Origin: Sphingomonadales bacterium
GTDB lineage: Bacteria > Pseudomonadota > Alphaproteobacteria > Sphingomonadales > Sphingomonadaceae
NCBI GenBank assembly: GCA_013297725.1
Contig: JAAFIB010000005.1
Location: 20,616 to 84,615 of the forward strand
Direction: 5' to 3'
DNA length: 64,000 bases
The position numbers and the translations under genes were made by a program. Positions 25,373 to 34,713 of the stretch are shown here, piece after piece. Below the pieces are notes generated by a model that saw only the letters and a program-made list of their open reading frames with translations, was not told the DNA's origin and searched no databases. Position 1 is the stretch's first letter; each line of letters opens with the position of its first letter.

Positions 25373-26611
25373 TTACTGCGTGATTGCAATGCTGCTTATC
25401 GCAGCTTCCAACCCCTGCTGACCATCGCCGCCCGAGGCGATGATTTCAAGGAATTGAACCGGGCAATCCGCGGGTATTTCTATGATTGAGCTGGGGCGTT
25501 TTGGATCGGCGGCCGATACCCAGAATGGGGTTGCCACTTCATTAGCGGGGCAATGCATTTGGAAACGGATATAGCCGCCGTCGCCTGTCGCTAACTGCGA
25601 AATCTTGGCAGTGAAACTGTAGCTGCCGGGCTGCAAATACAGCAATCGGGAAGCCACTTTCTGTGTCGTTGCGGAGTTAGCAAAAACTGCCAAGGCCGGT
25701 TCTTTTTTGTCTTTCTGAGCCACAAAAACGCCACTGGCATCAGGATTGTCTGAGACTTGCCAACCCATAGCGCCAAATTGCGCGTTTCGATCATTGGCAT
25801 CAAAGGCGGGATTGGTAAGACGTGCAGCCCTTGCTCCTGGGACAAGCAAATATATATTCTGCGCGGCGGTAAAGCGCTTTTCTGATATCAACCGGCCGAT
25901 AAGGCCCAGCGCCAAATCACGCTCAGACCCGTTTTTTGGATATCCCTTCGCTTCGGCGATAAGATCTACAAGGCCTGTCAAATCCTTGCTGTTCCCGGCT
26001 GCGTAGCTCAAAAAACCGGTAATCCAAGGCCTGTCACGCAACACATATGGCAATAACGCAGCTCGGACCTCCCTATCTTCGATAGCGTTCGACAAGCGCG
26101 GATATAATAATGCCTGCGCATCGGGCTTAGTGCTTAGCAAAATGTCATAGTGTTTAAGCGTCTTTGCAGTGTCGTTCGCCTGCGCATAATATTCGATAAG
26201 CCAAAGCTGGGCGCCTGCTTCGCGGCGAGACAGGCTTGTAGCCATATTTATGATCGACAATGCACGCTGCCTATCGCCCTGAATCTCAGCGGCATAACCC
26301 AGCAGCCGTAATGCTTTTGCGTTCATCGCCTGTTGCATCAGCGCTCTGCGCGCCAGCTTACTGATCTGGGGTGATGCTTTAGTTGAATTTGCAATAAGCA
26401 GCTGGTCGGCGCGCGCACTAAGCGCAGTGCTCTCTGTTGGCACAAGCATTAAAGCGGCTTGTGGGTTTTTTGTACGCGTTATGCCTGAAATAGCCAATGC
26501 AAGGCTAAGCCATCCCCCTATTGTTGCAAGCAACAACACGATAACAACTCGGGTAAGACCCATCTGTCTGATGCCATCTACGAAATGACTTTTTCTCTTG
26601 GTCTTTGCCAT
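25373..26611 (-). CDS. Membrane-anchored tetratricopeptide-repeat protein of the polysaccharide locus
   Basis: 412 residues: a cytoplasmic basic start, one membrane segment (~20-42), then helical repeats (~65-190, LRLLGYAAEIQGDRQRAL, QLWLIEYYAQAND) consistent with TPR/Sel1-like folding. A beta-rich C-terminal domain (~270-410) resembles carbohydrate-binding jelly rolls (YSFTAKISQL, YIRFQMHC). The gene starts two bases after the O-antigen ligase stop and is probably co-translated, so a helper role in chain polymerisation, chain length or ligation is likely. No specific family is recognised. Confidence 0.65.
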   Translation of the reverse strand: MAKTKRKSHFVDGIRQMGLTRVVIVLLLATIGGWLSLALAISGITRTKNPQAALMLVPTESTALSARADQLLIANSTKASPQISKLARRALMQQAMNAKALRLLGYAAEIQGDRQRALSIINMATSLSRREAGAQLWLIEYYAQANDTAKTLKHYDILLSTKPDAQALLYPRLSNAIEDREVRAALLPYVLRDRPWITGFLSYAAGNSKDLTGLVDLIAEAKGYPKNGSERDLALGLIGRLISEKRFTAAQNIYLLVPGARAARLTNPAFDANDRNAQFGAMGWQVSDNPDASGVFVAQKDKKEPALAVFANSATTQKVASRLLYLQPGSYSFTAKISQLATGDGGYIRFQMHCPANEVATPFWVSAADPKRPSSIIEIPADCPVQFLEIIASGGDGQQGLEAAISSIAITQ

Positions 26612-26613
26612 GA

Positions 26614-28080
26614 TTATTTGCCCGCGCTTTCAGGACTAGCGCCAGCCTGCTCGGAAAGCGCAGGCAGAGTGAGCCAAAGACATGCAACAGCGAAGACAGC
26701 CATAAAAATCGGCGTACGCAAAGGATAATCGGCGGCGCTTGCCAAGGCGGTTACTGCAATCAGTATGGATCCAAGCCGCGCTATCTTTACAGCGCGCCGG
26801 TCTTGATCGTTTCGTCGCCAAAGGCTCGCCGTCCGGGAAATGTAGAAAGCAGCCGCAACCAGCAAGATAAGCATCGCGGGAACCCCGCCAGTAAGCGGGA
26901 TTTCCAGCCAGTCATTGTGTAGATGATTGACATAAGCAGCATTCAAGTAGCTTGAAGGTTCATCGCGTTGAAAAACTTCAACGAAGGATCCTATTCCAGA
27001 ACCGAAAGGAAAATATGTCCATATCATCTGCATGCCGATTTCCCACAAGTCGGTGCGGCCTTCTTCAATCGTCGATTTGGTGAACATACGATCCCACGCC
27101 TCGGCGCGGGCATAAAAAATGGTGAGCAGGATTAGGCTGATTACTACGCCTGCGCCAACAACATGCCCGGCGCGCAGTTTGAAGCCTGTTTCGCCTCGGC
27201 GAACTACTCGGCCCGAGACCGGTTTGCGATAAAGCACAGCAGTAGCAACCAATGCAGGTAGGGCGAGCAACATTCCAGACCGTGATCCGGTCACAAGGAT
27301 CAGAGGAACCAGAACTATCCCCGCAGCAAGCGCAGAGAATTGACGCATCCGTTGCTGGTCGACACTACCTGTACTCAGCGAAGCATAGACAGCTAGCATC
27401 GGAAAAATACAGGCCAATAAAACCGCAGCATGATTGCGATTGGCAAATAGGCCGACAGCAGCACCATTGTTTGTAATTCTATACAGATAAAGCGGACCTT
27501 TGGGGTTTCCCATGATCTGGATCATGCCGATAAGCCCGCTGAGTGCGGCTAGCGCAAGTAGCACTGGCAGAAGCCGATACAACTCATCTTTGGTTAGCTG
27601 TATGCCAAGCAACAAAACTGCGAGTGGCGTCGCCAGTGATGCCAGTGCATGCCAGCCATTCATGGGGGTCATTGTAAGAGGGCGCCAGATTTCTCCCAAA
27701 GCGGCCAAGCGATCCACCTCAACAATGATTTCACGGCCAGGCAGATTCTGCCACAGGATCGGCGGGAGTGGTATAAGGTGAATAATGCAGAGAGTAGCTA
27801 TGCTTGCAAAGCCGCCGAGCAACCATTTGCGCCCTTCAAGATGTTCTTTTTTTAACGTTAAAAGCGCAACTGCACATAGGATGACCGACAATGGACGAAG
27901 CAGCAACAACGACTGTGCGTCAACTCGCGATGCACCACCCGTCAGAAACAGGATCCCGATAAAAAGTGCCAATGTCCAGAATTGGAACGATGTAGATTTT
28001 GGTTTTGCTACTGTCGCTGACAAATCAAATACACTCAACTGGGTTCGTCTAAACAAGCACCTCGATGCGAGATGTTGCAT
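26614..28080 (-). CDS. O-antigen ligase/polymerase family membrane protein (Wzy_C)
   Basis: A 488-residue integral membrane protein with ~11-12 helices. The signature long periplasmic loop with FPFGSGIGSFVEVFQ and HLHNDWLEIPLTGG (~355-395) identifies the WaaL/Wzy_C family, which joins or polymerises lipid-linked glycans. FANRNHAAVLLACIFPML (~213) is also typical. It heads the minus block after a 256-base divergent gap. Whether it acts as ligase or polymerase cannot be decided from sequence. Confidence 0.85.
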   Translation of the reverse strand: MQHLASRCLFRRTQLSVFDLSATVAKPKSTSFQFWTLALFIGILFLTGGASRVDAQSLLLLRPLSVILCAVALLTLKKEHLEGRKWLLGGFASIATLCIIHLIPLPPILWQNLPGREIIVEVDRLAALGEIWRPLTMTPMNGWHALASLATPLAVLLLGIQLTKDELYRLLPVLLALAALSGLIGMIQIMGNPKGPLYLYRITNNGAAVGLFANRNHAAVLLACIFPMLAVYASLSTGSVDQQRMRQFSALAAGIVLVPLILVTGSRSGMLLALPALVATAVLYRKPVSGRVVRRGETGFKLRAGHVVGAGVVISLILLTIFYARAEAWDRMFTKSTIEEGRTDLWEIGMQMIWTYFPFGSGIGSFVEVFQRDEPSSYLNAAYVNHLHNDWLEIPLTGGVPAMLILLVAAAFYISRTASLWRRNDQDRRAVKIARLGSILIAVTALASAADYPLRTPIFMAVFAVACLWLTLPALSEQAGASPESAGK

Positions 28081-28336
28081 ACATTTGGGCTTCCTAGGAG
28101 TTAGCTACAACGATAGCAAGCGGCGTTGAGAGGCTAGGTTTCTGCAAAAGAGTGTGAGATTCTTATGAATGATCGCAAGGTAGCATGACAGGCCCAGTCT
28201 GGCTCTCGCAAGATTTTCACGTCGATTGCATCCTTATTTGATCATGGCTTATAGATTCTGTGAAACGGCCGATGCACATTCAGTATGGGCGCTGTTAACC
28301 TAACATCATCCAATTTCCGATAATAATGGAAAAACT

Positions 28337-29503
28337 ATGGAGTGGACGAAAATTGTGAACCGAGAGCAACAATTCCGCGTCCTAAGCGTGTTTGGCACAC
28401 GACCTGAGGCGATCAAGATGGCGCCTGTGGTGCGTGCGTTGGCGCTAGCCGATGACATCGGTGGGCGTGTCTGTGTGACGGCTCAGCACCGCGAGATGCT
28501 TGATCAGGTGCTCGATCTGTTCGAGATAACACCAGATTATGATCTTGATCTCATGCGTCCAGGCCAAGGTTTGGAAGATATTACAGCCGGGGTGTTGGCG
28601 GCTCTTTCGCCTGTTCTAGATGAATTTCAGCCGCATTTGGTACTTGTTCACGGCGATACAACAACGACGTTGGCTGCTTCGCTTGCGGCTTATTATCGCA
28701 AAATCCCTGTGGGTCATGTTGAGGCAGGGCTTCGTACCGGAAATATCTTATCGCCATGGCCTGAAGAGGTGAACCGCAAAGTGGCGGGAGCGATTGCAAC
28801 GCTGCATTTTGCGCCGACTGAGCAATCCAAAAACAACTTGTTGGCAGAAGCAGTGCTAGCTGATGCAGTTGTGGTGACAGGTAACACAGTGATCGATGCG
28901 TTGATTGATGTTGTCGCAAAGCTAGAGGCTGATACCGCACAAAAAGCTGTATTTGCGGACCGCTTCGGTCTTGATCCTGCAAAACGGATGATCTTGGTCA
29001 CAGGCCATAGGCGGGAGAGCTTTGGTGATGGTTTTTTGCGGATCTGCGACGCGCTTGCAACACTGGCAGGGCGGCATGACGTCGAAATCGTCTATCCCGT
29101 TCACCTCAATCCTAATGTCAAAGGACCGGTCGAGGAGAAATTGAGCGGCTTCAGCAATGTTCACCTGATCGCGCCTCAGGAATACCTGCCCTTCGTCTAT
29201 CTCATGAGCCGGGCTGCTGTAATCCTCACCGATTCAGGCGGCGTGCAAGAAGAAGCGCCGTCGCTGGGTAAGCCCGTGCTGGTCATGCGCGAAACGACTG
29301 AGCGACCAGAGGCTGTCGATGCCGGCACTGTGAAGCTTGTTGGCACCGATACCGACCTGATCGTTTCCGAAGTCAGCCGCTTGCTGGATGACCGCCAAGC
29401 CTATGAAGCGATGAGTTTTGCGCATAACCCTTATGGGGATGGTAAAGCCGTTGACCGGATATTAAGCCGGATCAGGCAATATGCGGTTGAACGCGCACAA
29501 TAA
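28337..29503 (+). CDS. wecB: UDP-N-acetylglucosamine 2-epimerase (non-hydrolysing)
   Basis: It interconverts UDP-GlcNAc and UDP-ManNAc. 388 residues with the diagnostic [17 protein letters not shown] at the start (~20-36), [10 protein letters not shown] (~130), [11 protein letters not shown] (~225) and the C-terminal UDP site [16 protein letters not shown] (~300). ATG at 28337 has a weak GGAAAAA before it; GTG at 28355 is an alternative. A 12-base gap separates it from wecC, so the pair makes UDP-ManNAcA for the polymer. Confidence 0.95.
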   Translation: MEWTKIVNREQQFRVLSVFGTRPEAIKMAPVVRALALADDIGGRVCVTAQHREMLDQVLDLFEITPDYDLDLMRPGQGLEDITAGVLAALSPVLDEFQPHLVLVHGDTTTTLAASLAAYYRKIPVGHVEAGLRTGNILSPWPEEVNRKVAGAIATLHFAPTEQSKNNLLAEAVLADAVVVTGNTVIDALIDVVAKLEADTAQKAVFADRFGLDPAKRMILVTGHRRESFGDGFLRICDALATLAGRHDVEIVYPVHLNPNVKGPVEEKLSGFSNVHLIAPQEYLPFVYLMSRAAVILTDSGGVQEEAPSLGKPVLVMRETTERPEAVDAGTVKLVGTDTDLIVSEVSRLLDDRQAYEAMSFAHNPYGDGKAVDRILSRIRQYAVERAQ

Positions 29504-29515
29504 TAAAGAAAACTG

Positions 29516-30787
29516 ATGGAACCGAAACGTTTTTCCCAAATCTCGATCATCGGCCTAGGCTATATCGGCCTGCCGACCGCCGCGATGTTCGCCTCGCGCA
29601 AAATCAAAGTGGTTGGCGTTGATGTTAACCAGTCTGCCGTCGATACGATCAACAGGGGCGAAATCCATATCATCGAACCTGATTTGGATATGGTGGTGCA
29701 TGCTGCTGTCTCGCAAGGCTATTTGCGTGCAACAACGGTAGCTGAACCAGCAGAGGCGTTTCTAATTGCGGTGCCTACACCCTTTAAAGGTGACAATCAC
29801 GAACCTGATCTGCGTTATATTGAGGCCGCGTGTAAATCGATCGCCCCTGTTTTGCAGGCTGGCAATCTGGTCGTGCTGGAATCAACATCGCCTGTTGGCG
29901 CGACGGAATCGATGGCCGGTTGGCTTGCAGCGGCGCGTCCTGACCTTAGCTTTCCGCAGAACGCAGGCGAGCTTTCCGACATCCGCATCGCGCATTGTCC
30001 AGAACGGGTGTTGCCCGGCAAAGTAATGCAGGAATTGATCACTAATGACCGCGTCATTGGCGGCATGACGCCGCGCTGTTCGACGTTGGCGGCAACACTT
30101 TACAGCAGCTTTGTATCGGGTGAGTGCTTCACCGCATCCAGCCCGCGCGTGGCCGAAATGGCGAAGCTGACCGAAAATAGCTTTCGTGACGTCAACATTG
30201 CCTTTGCCAATGAACTGTCGATCATATGCGACCGGCTGGATATCAATGTCTGGGAATTGATCCGTCTCGCCAATCGCCATCCGCGCGTGAATGTGTTGCA
30301 GCCGGGGGCAGGCGTCGGCGGCCATTGCATCGCCTGTGACCCATGGTTTATTGTCTCGTCCGCGCCAGAGGACGCAAAGCTGATCCGCACCGCGCGCGAA
30401 GTTAACGATTCAAAGCCGCATTGGGTAATCGCCAAGGTCGAGGCTGAGATCGCGGCATTCCTGAAATCGAATGCAACGAAATCGGCTGAGGATGTGACCG
30501 TTGCTTGCTATGGCATCGCGTTCAAGCCCGACATCGATGATCTACGCGACAGCCCGGCGCTGGAAATCGTGCAGAGCCTGTCTGCGTCGCACTCCGGCAA
30601 AGTGTTAGTGGTCGAGCCGAATATCGAGGCTTTGCCCAAGACGCTGCCGAATGCGGAACTGGTATCGATGCTAGATGCAGCTGAGGCCGATTTGCATGTT
30701 CTGCTGGTCGACCACAAATACTTCAGAGCGTTAAAACCGAATACGACCGCACCGATTATCGATACGCGCGGGATTTGGACGCAGTAA
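29516..30787 (+). CDS. wecC: UDP-N-acetyl-D-mannosamine dehydrogenase
   Basis: A four-electron oxidation of UDP-ManNAc to UDP-ManNAcA with NAD. 423 residues with the Rossmann loop IIGLGYIGLPTAA (~10-22), VPTPF (~90), STSPVGAT (~123), the Lys/Asn region KLTENSFRDVNIAFANE (~213) and the catalytic Cys in GVGGHCIACDPWF (~265). It directly follows wecB and converges on the sugar epimerase gene without a gap. Confidence 0.95.
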   Translation: MEPKRFSQISIIGLGYIGLPTAAMFASRKIKVVGVDVNQSAVDTINRGEIHIIEPDLDMVVHAAVSQGYLRATTVAEPAEAFLIAVPTPFKGDNHEPDLRYIEAACKSIAPVLQAGNLVVLESTSPVGATESMAGWLAAARPDLSFPQNAGELSDIRIAHCPERVLPGKVMQELITNDRVIGGMTPRCSTLAATLYSSFVSGECFTASSPRVAEMAKLTENSFRDVNIAFANELSIICDRLDINVWELIRLANRHPRVNVLQPGAGVGGHCIACDPWFIVSSAPEDAKLIRTAREVNDSKPHWVIAKVEAEIAAFLKSNATKSAEDVTVACYGIAFKPDIDDLRDSPALEIVQSLSASHSGKVLVVEPNIEALPKTLPNAELVSMLDAAEADLHVLLVDHKYFRALKPNTTAPIIDTRGIWTQ

Positions 30788-31810
30788 TCAACCCGCGTGT
30801 CGATTGACCTTATAATAATCCATATACCAATCAATAAAGCGCGAGACTCCTTCGTTAATGTCGGTTGATGGACGGAAACCGGCCCAGCCCTCTAGTGCGT
30901 CTGTATCCGCTGCCGTTGCCACGACATCGCCCGGCTGCATCGGTAGGAAGTTCTTTTTCGCCTCTACGCCGAGCGAGTTTTCAATCGCTGCGATAAAATC
31001 CATCAAGCGGGTCGGGTCATTATTGCCAATGTTGAATATGCGATAAGGGGCGTTGCTCGTTGCTGGATCGGGCTTAGCCGGATCATAATCCGGGTCAGGC
31101 GTCGCTGCTTTGTCGACCACACGGACAACGCCCTCAACGATGTCGTCGATATAGGTGAAATCGCGCAGCATATCTCCGTTGTTGAAGACGTCGATCACGC
31201 GGTTTTCTAGCATCGCCTTGGTAAATAGCACCGGTGCCATATCGGGCCGCCCCCATGGGCCATAAACCGTAAAGAACCGCAGACCCGTGGTCGGAATACG
31301 GAACAAATGGCTGTATGTATGGGCCATCAGCTCATTGGCCTTTTTGGTCGCTGCATACAGGCTGACCGGATGATCAACACTGTCACTCTCACGGAACGGC
31401 ATCGCAGTGTTGCCTCCATAGACGCTGGAACTGCTGGCATAGACCAGATGTTCAACCGCACGGTTGCGGCATCCCTCCAAGATATTGAGGAAGCCCTGGA
31501 TATTGGCATCGGCATAGGCATGCGGGTTGATGATCGAATAGCGCACGCCTGCTTGTGCAGCGAGATGGACAACACGGTTCGGTTTAACTTCGGCGAATAA
31601 AGCAGCCATAGCATCGCGGTCGGCAATATCGACCTTATGAAACGCGAAATTGGGGTGCGATGCAATCTGGGCTAGTCGAGCCTCTTTCAGGCTGACTTCG
31701 TAGTAATCATTAAGGCTATCAACGCCGACTACCTCATCGCCGCGCGCTAATAGTTTCTGTGCAGTGTGCATGCCGATAAAGCCGGCCGCCCCGGTCAGAA
31801 GAATGCGCAT
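30788..31810 (-). CDS. UDP-glucuronate 4-epimerase-like SDR
   Basis: It most likely converts UDP-GlcA to UDP-GalA. From the ATG at 31810 the protein has 340 residues; the frame extends upstream but has no better start. [19 protein letters not shown] (~3-21), [17 protein letters not shown] (~32-48) and the catalytic [18 protein letters not shown] are signature sequences of the CapI/LspL group. The PWGRPDMAP loop (~190) also fits. The last base of wecC is adjacent to its stop. Other UDP-hexose epimerase specificity is less likely. Confidence 0.9.
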   Translation of the reverse strand: MRILLTGAAGFIGMHTAQKLLARGDEVVGVDSLNDYYEVSLKEARLAQIASHPNFAFHKVDIADRDAMAALFAEVKPNRVVHLAAQAGVRYSIINPHAYADANIQGFLNILEGCRNRAVEHLVYASSSSVYGGNTAMPFRESDSVDHPVSLYAATKKANELMAHTYSHLFRIPTTGLRFFTVYGPWGRPDMAPVLFTKAMLENRVIDVFNNGDMLRDFTYIDDIVEGVVRVVDKAATPDPDYDPAKPDPATSNAPYRIFNIGNNDPTRLMDFIAAIENSLGVEAKKNFLPMQPGDVVATAADTDALEGWAGFRPSTDINEGVSRFIDWYMDYYKVNRHAG

Positions 31811-31887
31811 GTGAAAGTCTCCAGCCTGATTGCAGAGATGCTTTTGGCACAATCAGATGAAAAATCTATTGCTCAAAAGGGAATAGT

Positions 31888-33360
31888 CTAACCCCGCCGC
31901 CAATCGAACCAGCGTTTGGCCAGCCGTTGTAGTCGCACAGGCTGGCGGGCGAGGCCATATTGCCCCGCCGCATATTTGCTTGCCTCGGCCCATGTTGGAT
32001 AGCTGTGCACGGCCTGCATGATTTTGCGCAGTCCCATATTGTGCTTCATCGCCAGCACGAGTTCCGCGATAATTTCGCCGGCATGGCTGCCAACAATCGT
32101 TGCGCCCAATATGCGGTCTTTGCCGGGGGTGGTCAGGATTTTGACAAAGCCGCGCGCTTCGCCATCGGCTATCGCCCGGTCGAGATCGTCGAGGTCGTAG
32201 CGGGTAATGTCATAGGCGACACCGCGATCACGTGCCTCTGCTTCGGTCAAGCCAACGGTTGCAACTTCGGGATCCGTATAGGTCACGCGCGGCAGCACGC
32301 GATAGTCGGCTTTATAGCGTTTGAACGGTGCGGCCAGCGCGTTGACGGTGGCATACCAAGCCTCATGGCTTGCGCCATGAGTGAGTTGCTGATTGCCTGC
32401 GACGTCACCTGCGACTTTGATGTGCGATAGCGCAGTGGTCAGATACTCATCGACGGAAAGCTTGCCGTCTTTGACTAGCCCAAGCTCCTCCAGCCCAAAG
32501 CCGGACACGCGAGCGCGCCTGCCAACAGCGATGATGATATCGTCATATTCTAGCGTCGTTTCAGAATTGCGTCCTGCGATAGCAAGTCGCCCTTTGCCTT
32601 CAAACCGGACCGCTTTGTGACCTGTGCGGATGTCGACGCCTTCGGATTTCAGCGCCGCCTCGACCATCGCCGCTGCCTCGGCATCTTCTTTCAGCATTAA
32701 CCGCTCCGCCATTTCAACGATGGTGACTTGCGATCCCAATCGTTGAAAAGCTTGCGCCAGTTCGCATCCAATTGGCCCGCCACCAAGGATGACTAAGCGT
32801 TGGGGAACGGCTTTGCGCGTCGCCATTTCATCCCACAAAGTTTCGCTGGTCAAATAGCCGCTATCTTCGATGCCGGGCAGTGGCGGCACAACGGGAGCAG
32901 CGCCAGTGGCGATCACAAAAGCTTTGGAGGTTAGTGTGCTTGATCCGCCATCAGCATGCTTGATTTCGACCGTCCACGGGTCAACAAACCGGGCATAGCC
33001 TTTGATACAGTCAACACCCAGAGCGGTGAAGCGTTCGACACTGTCATGAGGTTCGATGTCGGTGATGACCTGTTGCAACCGCTGCATCACTGCCGGGAAA
33101 TCGACCTTAACGTCAGACACATTCACGCCGTAGCGCGCACTGTCCTTTGCAGACTTTGCAACCTTGGCGCTTTTCAACAAAGCTTTGGACGGCACACAAC
33201 CGGTGTTCAGGCAGTCGCCGCCCATCGCATGCGCCTCAATCAGGCTGACCTTGGCTTGTGCTATGGCGGCGATATAGGAAGATACCAATCCCGCCGAACC
33301 GGCACCGATAACAATCAGATTGCGGTCGAAACGGCGCGGTTTTTTCCAATTAGCGGGCAT
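31888..33360 (-). CDS. FAD-dependent pyridine nucleotide-disulfide oxidoreductase, MerA-like without metal-binding domain
   Basis: 490 residues from the ATG at 33360. FAD loop VIGAGSAGLVS (~17), redox-active pair GGDCLNTGCVPSKALL (~52), NAD loop ILGGGPIGCELAQAF (~190) and the C-terminal dimerisation domain with AVHSYPTWAE (~460). It groups with mercuric reductase-like flavoproteins, but the N-terminal HMA domain and the vicinal C-terminal Cys pair of true MerA are absent. The start overlaps the TVP38 gene by 11 bases, a pairing often seen. The physiological disulfide substrate is unknown. Confidence 0.88.
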   Translation of the reverse strand: MPANWKKPRRFDRNLIVIGAGSAGLVSSYIAAIAQAKVSLIEAHAMGGDCLNTGCVPSKALLKSAKVAKSAKDSARYGVNVSDVKVDFPAVMQRLQQVITDIEPHDSVERFTALGVDCIKGYARFVDPWTVEIKHADGGSSTLTSKAFVIATGAAPVVPPLPGIEDSGYLTSETLWDEMATRKAVPQRLVILGGGPIGCELAQAFQRLGSQVTIVEMAERLMLKEDAEAAAMVEAALKSEGVDIRTGHKAVRFEGKGRLAIAGRNSETTLEYDDIIIAVGRRARVSGFGLEELGLVKDGKLSVDEYLTTALSHIKVAGDVAGNQQLTHGASHEAWYATVNALAAPFKRYKADYRVLPRVTYTDPEVATVGLTEAEARDRGVAYDITRYDLDDLDRAIADGEARGFVKILTTPGKDRILGATIVGSHAGEIIAELVLAMKHNMGLRKIMQAVHSYPTWAEASKYAAGQYGLARQPVRLQRLAKRWFDWRRG

Positions 33361-34030
33361 TAAATTTCTTTGCAGCGGCAACAAATCCGCGTGCGATCCA
33401 TGGGAAACAGCCGAGTAGAACGAATGATCCAATCAGCATGGGTGACAGCAGACCTTCTAAGCTTCGGAGTTCCGAAAGCTGTGTGCCTGTATTTACGAAA
33501 ACAATTGTAGCGGGAAGCATCGCAAGCTGGCTGACCCAATAGAATGTGAACACTCGAATGTTCGTTAAACCCATCAGCAGGTTCACAGCAAAGAACGGTA
33601 TCGCCGGTATCAGCCGCAGCGTGAAAAGGTAAAAAGCGCCATCTTTTCGAAAGCCATCCTCGATCATTTGCAGTTTTGAACCAAACTTGCTTAGGACAGC
33701 ATCGCGAGCAATGAACCTTGCCGACAAAAACGCAACAGTTGCTCCTATGGGCGCAGAAAAGGATACGAGAACCACGCCAAGTTCGAGGCCAAAGAGTGCG
33801 CCAGCCAACAGACTTAAAATCGCAGCAACCGGCAATGATAACGCAGTGCAGGTCACGTAAAAGAGACCAAAACCGAAAAAGACGGCCAAGGGGTGCCGAC
33901 CTTGATATTCAGCGATATACTCGGAAGCGCCTTGCGCGAACTCAAGGCTAAAGTAACGGCCGAGACCAAACCAAAAATATGCCACGACTGCTGTTACCAG
34001 CAGCGCCAACAAGATAATCCGCTTGTTCAT
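33350..34030 (-). CDS. TVP38/TMEM64 (DedA-like) family membrane protein
   Basis: A 226-residue inner-membrane protein with five to six hydrophobic segments. The SNARE-associated/DedA core is visible as GALFGLELGVVLVSFSAPIG (~80-100), FLSARFIARD (~105), RLIPAIPFFAVNLLMG (~140) and WVSQLAMLPATIVFVN. Members are linked to lipid transport or envelope maintenance. It is upstream of and overlaps the flavoprotein gene, so both are probably made from one transcript. Confidence 0.88.
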   Translation of the reverse strand: MNKRIILLALLVTAVVAYFWFGLGRYFSLEFAQGASEYIAEYQGRHPLAVFFGFGLFYVTCTALSLPVAAILSLLAGALFGLELGVVLVSFSAPIGATVAFLSARFIARDAVLSKFGSKLQMIEDGFRKDGAFYLFTLRLIPAIPFFAVNLLMGLTNIRVFTFYWVSQLAMLPATIVFVNTGTQLSELRSLEGLLSPMLIGSFVLLGCFPWIARGFVAAAKKFNAR

Positions 34031-34039
34031 CGAGTCTAC

Positions 34040-34136
34040 TTCCCCAATTTTTCGTCATCCCGAACTTGTATCGGGATAGCACGCCACCGTTGCATATTAT
34101 GCTGAATCGAGTTCGGGATGACGAAGCTTTGGGAAT
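34040..34136. repeat. Inverted repeat element between ssb and the TVP38 gene
   Basis: A perfect 16-base inverted repeat (TTCGTCATCCCGAACT at 34051-34066, its complement at 34110-34125) with partly complementary flanks (TTCCCCA near 34040, TTTGGGAA at 34128-34135). It encloses ~43 bases. The CGTCATCCCGAACT-type arm is a recognisable style of intergenic palindromic repeat in alphaproteobacteria. It lies upstream of the TVP38 gene and downstream of ssb. Confidence 0.75.
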
Positions 34137-34148
34137 AGGTCAAACCAA

Positions 34149-34676
34149 TCAAAACGGCACATCGTCGTCTAGATCGTCCCCTGCAAAATCACCGCCGCCA
34201 AAGCCGGACGAACCGCTCTGCCAGCCGCCGCCGGATTGGCCACCACCAGAACCGCCGCCACCTGCAGGTGCGCCGCCGCCTTGCCAGCCACCACCAGAGC
34301 CGCCGCCTGCACCACCGCCGCCTTTGGCGCCATCGAGCATCACTAGCTTGCCGTCAAAACCGGCAACGGTCACTTCGGTCGAATAGCGGTCATTGCCAGA
34401 TGCGTCCTGCCATTTGCGGGTGCGCAGCGCGCCTTCGATATAGACCTTTGATCCTTTGCGCAGGAAACGTTCAGCAACGCCCACAAGCCCTTCGGAATTC
34501 AGCACAACAGTGTGCCATTCGGTGCGTTCTTTCTTTTCGCCGGTCTGACGGTCTTTCCAGTCTTCGGACGTCGCAATCCGCAAATTGCAGATTTTTCCGC
34601 CGTTTTGAAAGCTTTTCACCTCTGGGTCAGCGCCCAGATTGCCGACCAAAATCACTTTGTTGACGCTACCCGCCAT
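34149..34676 (-). CDS. ssb: Single-stranded DNA-binding protein
   Basis: It binds ssDNA as a tetramer in replication and repair. 175 residues from the ATG at 34676, which has AGGGAAG just upstream; the frame continues further but into the next intergenic region. The OB fold spans ~1-110 ([42 protein letters not shown]). A glycine-rich linker (~115-165) leads to the acidic tip DLDDDVPF, which recruits partner proteins. Confidence 0.96.
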   Translation of the reverse strand: MAGSVNKVILVGNLGADPEVKSFQNGGKICNLRIATSEDWKDRQTGEKKERTEWHTVVLNSEGLVGVAERFLRKGSKVYIEGALRTRKWQDASGNDRYSTEVTVAGFDGKLVMLDGAKGGGGAGGGSGGGWQGGGAPAGGGGSGGGQSGGGWQSGSSGFGGGDFAGDDLDDDVPF

Positions 34677-34713
34677 GTTCTTCCCTCGCCTTACATTATT
34701 TGGATTTCTGCGC

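Noticed and set aside
31888..33360. True mercuric reductase or mer operon
   Set aside because: No HMA domain, no C-terminal Cys pair, and no merR, merT or merP nearby.
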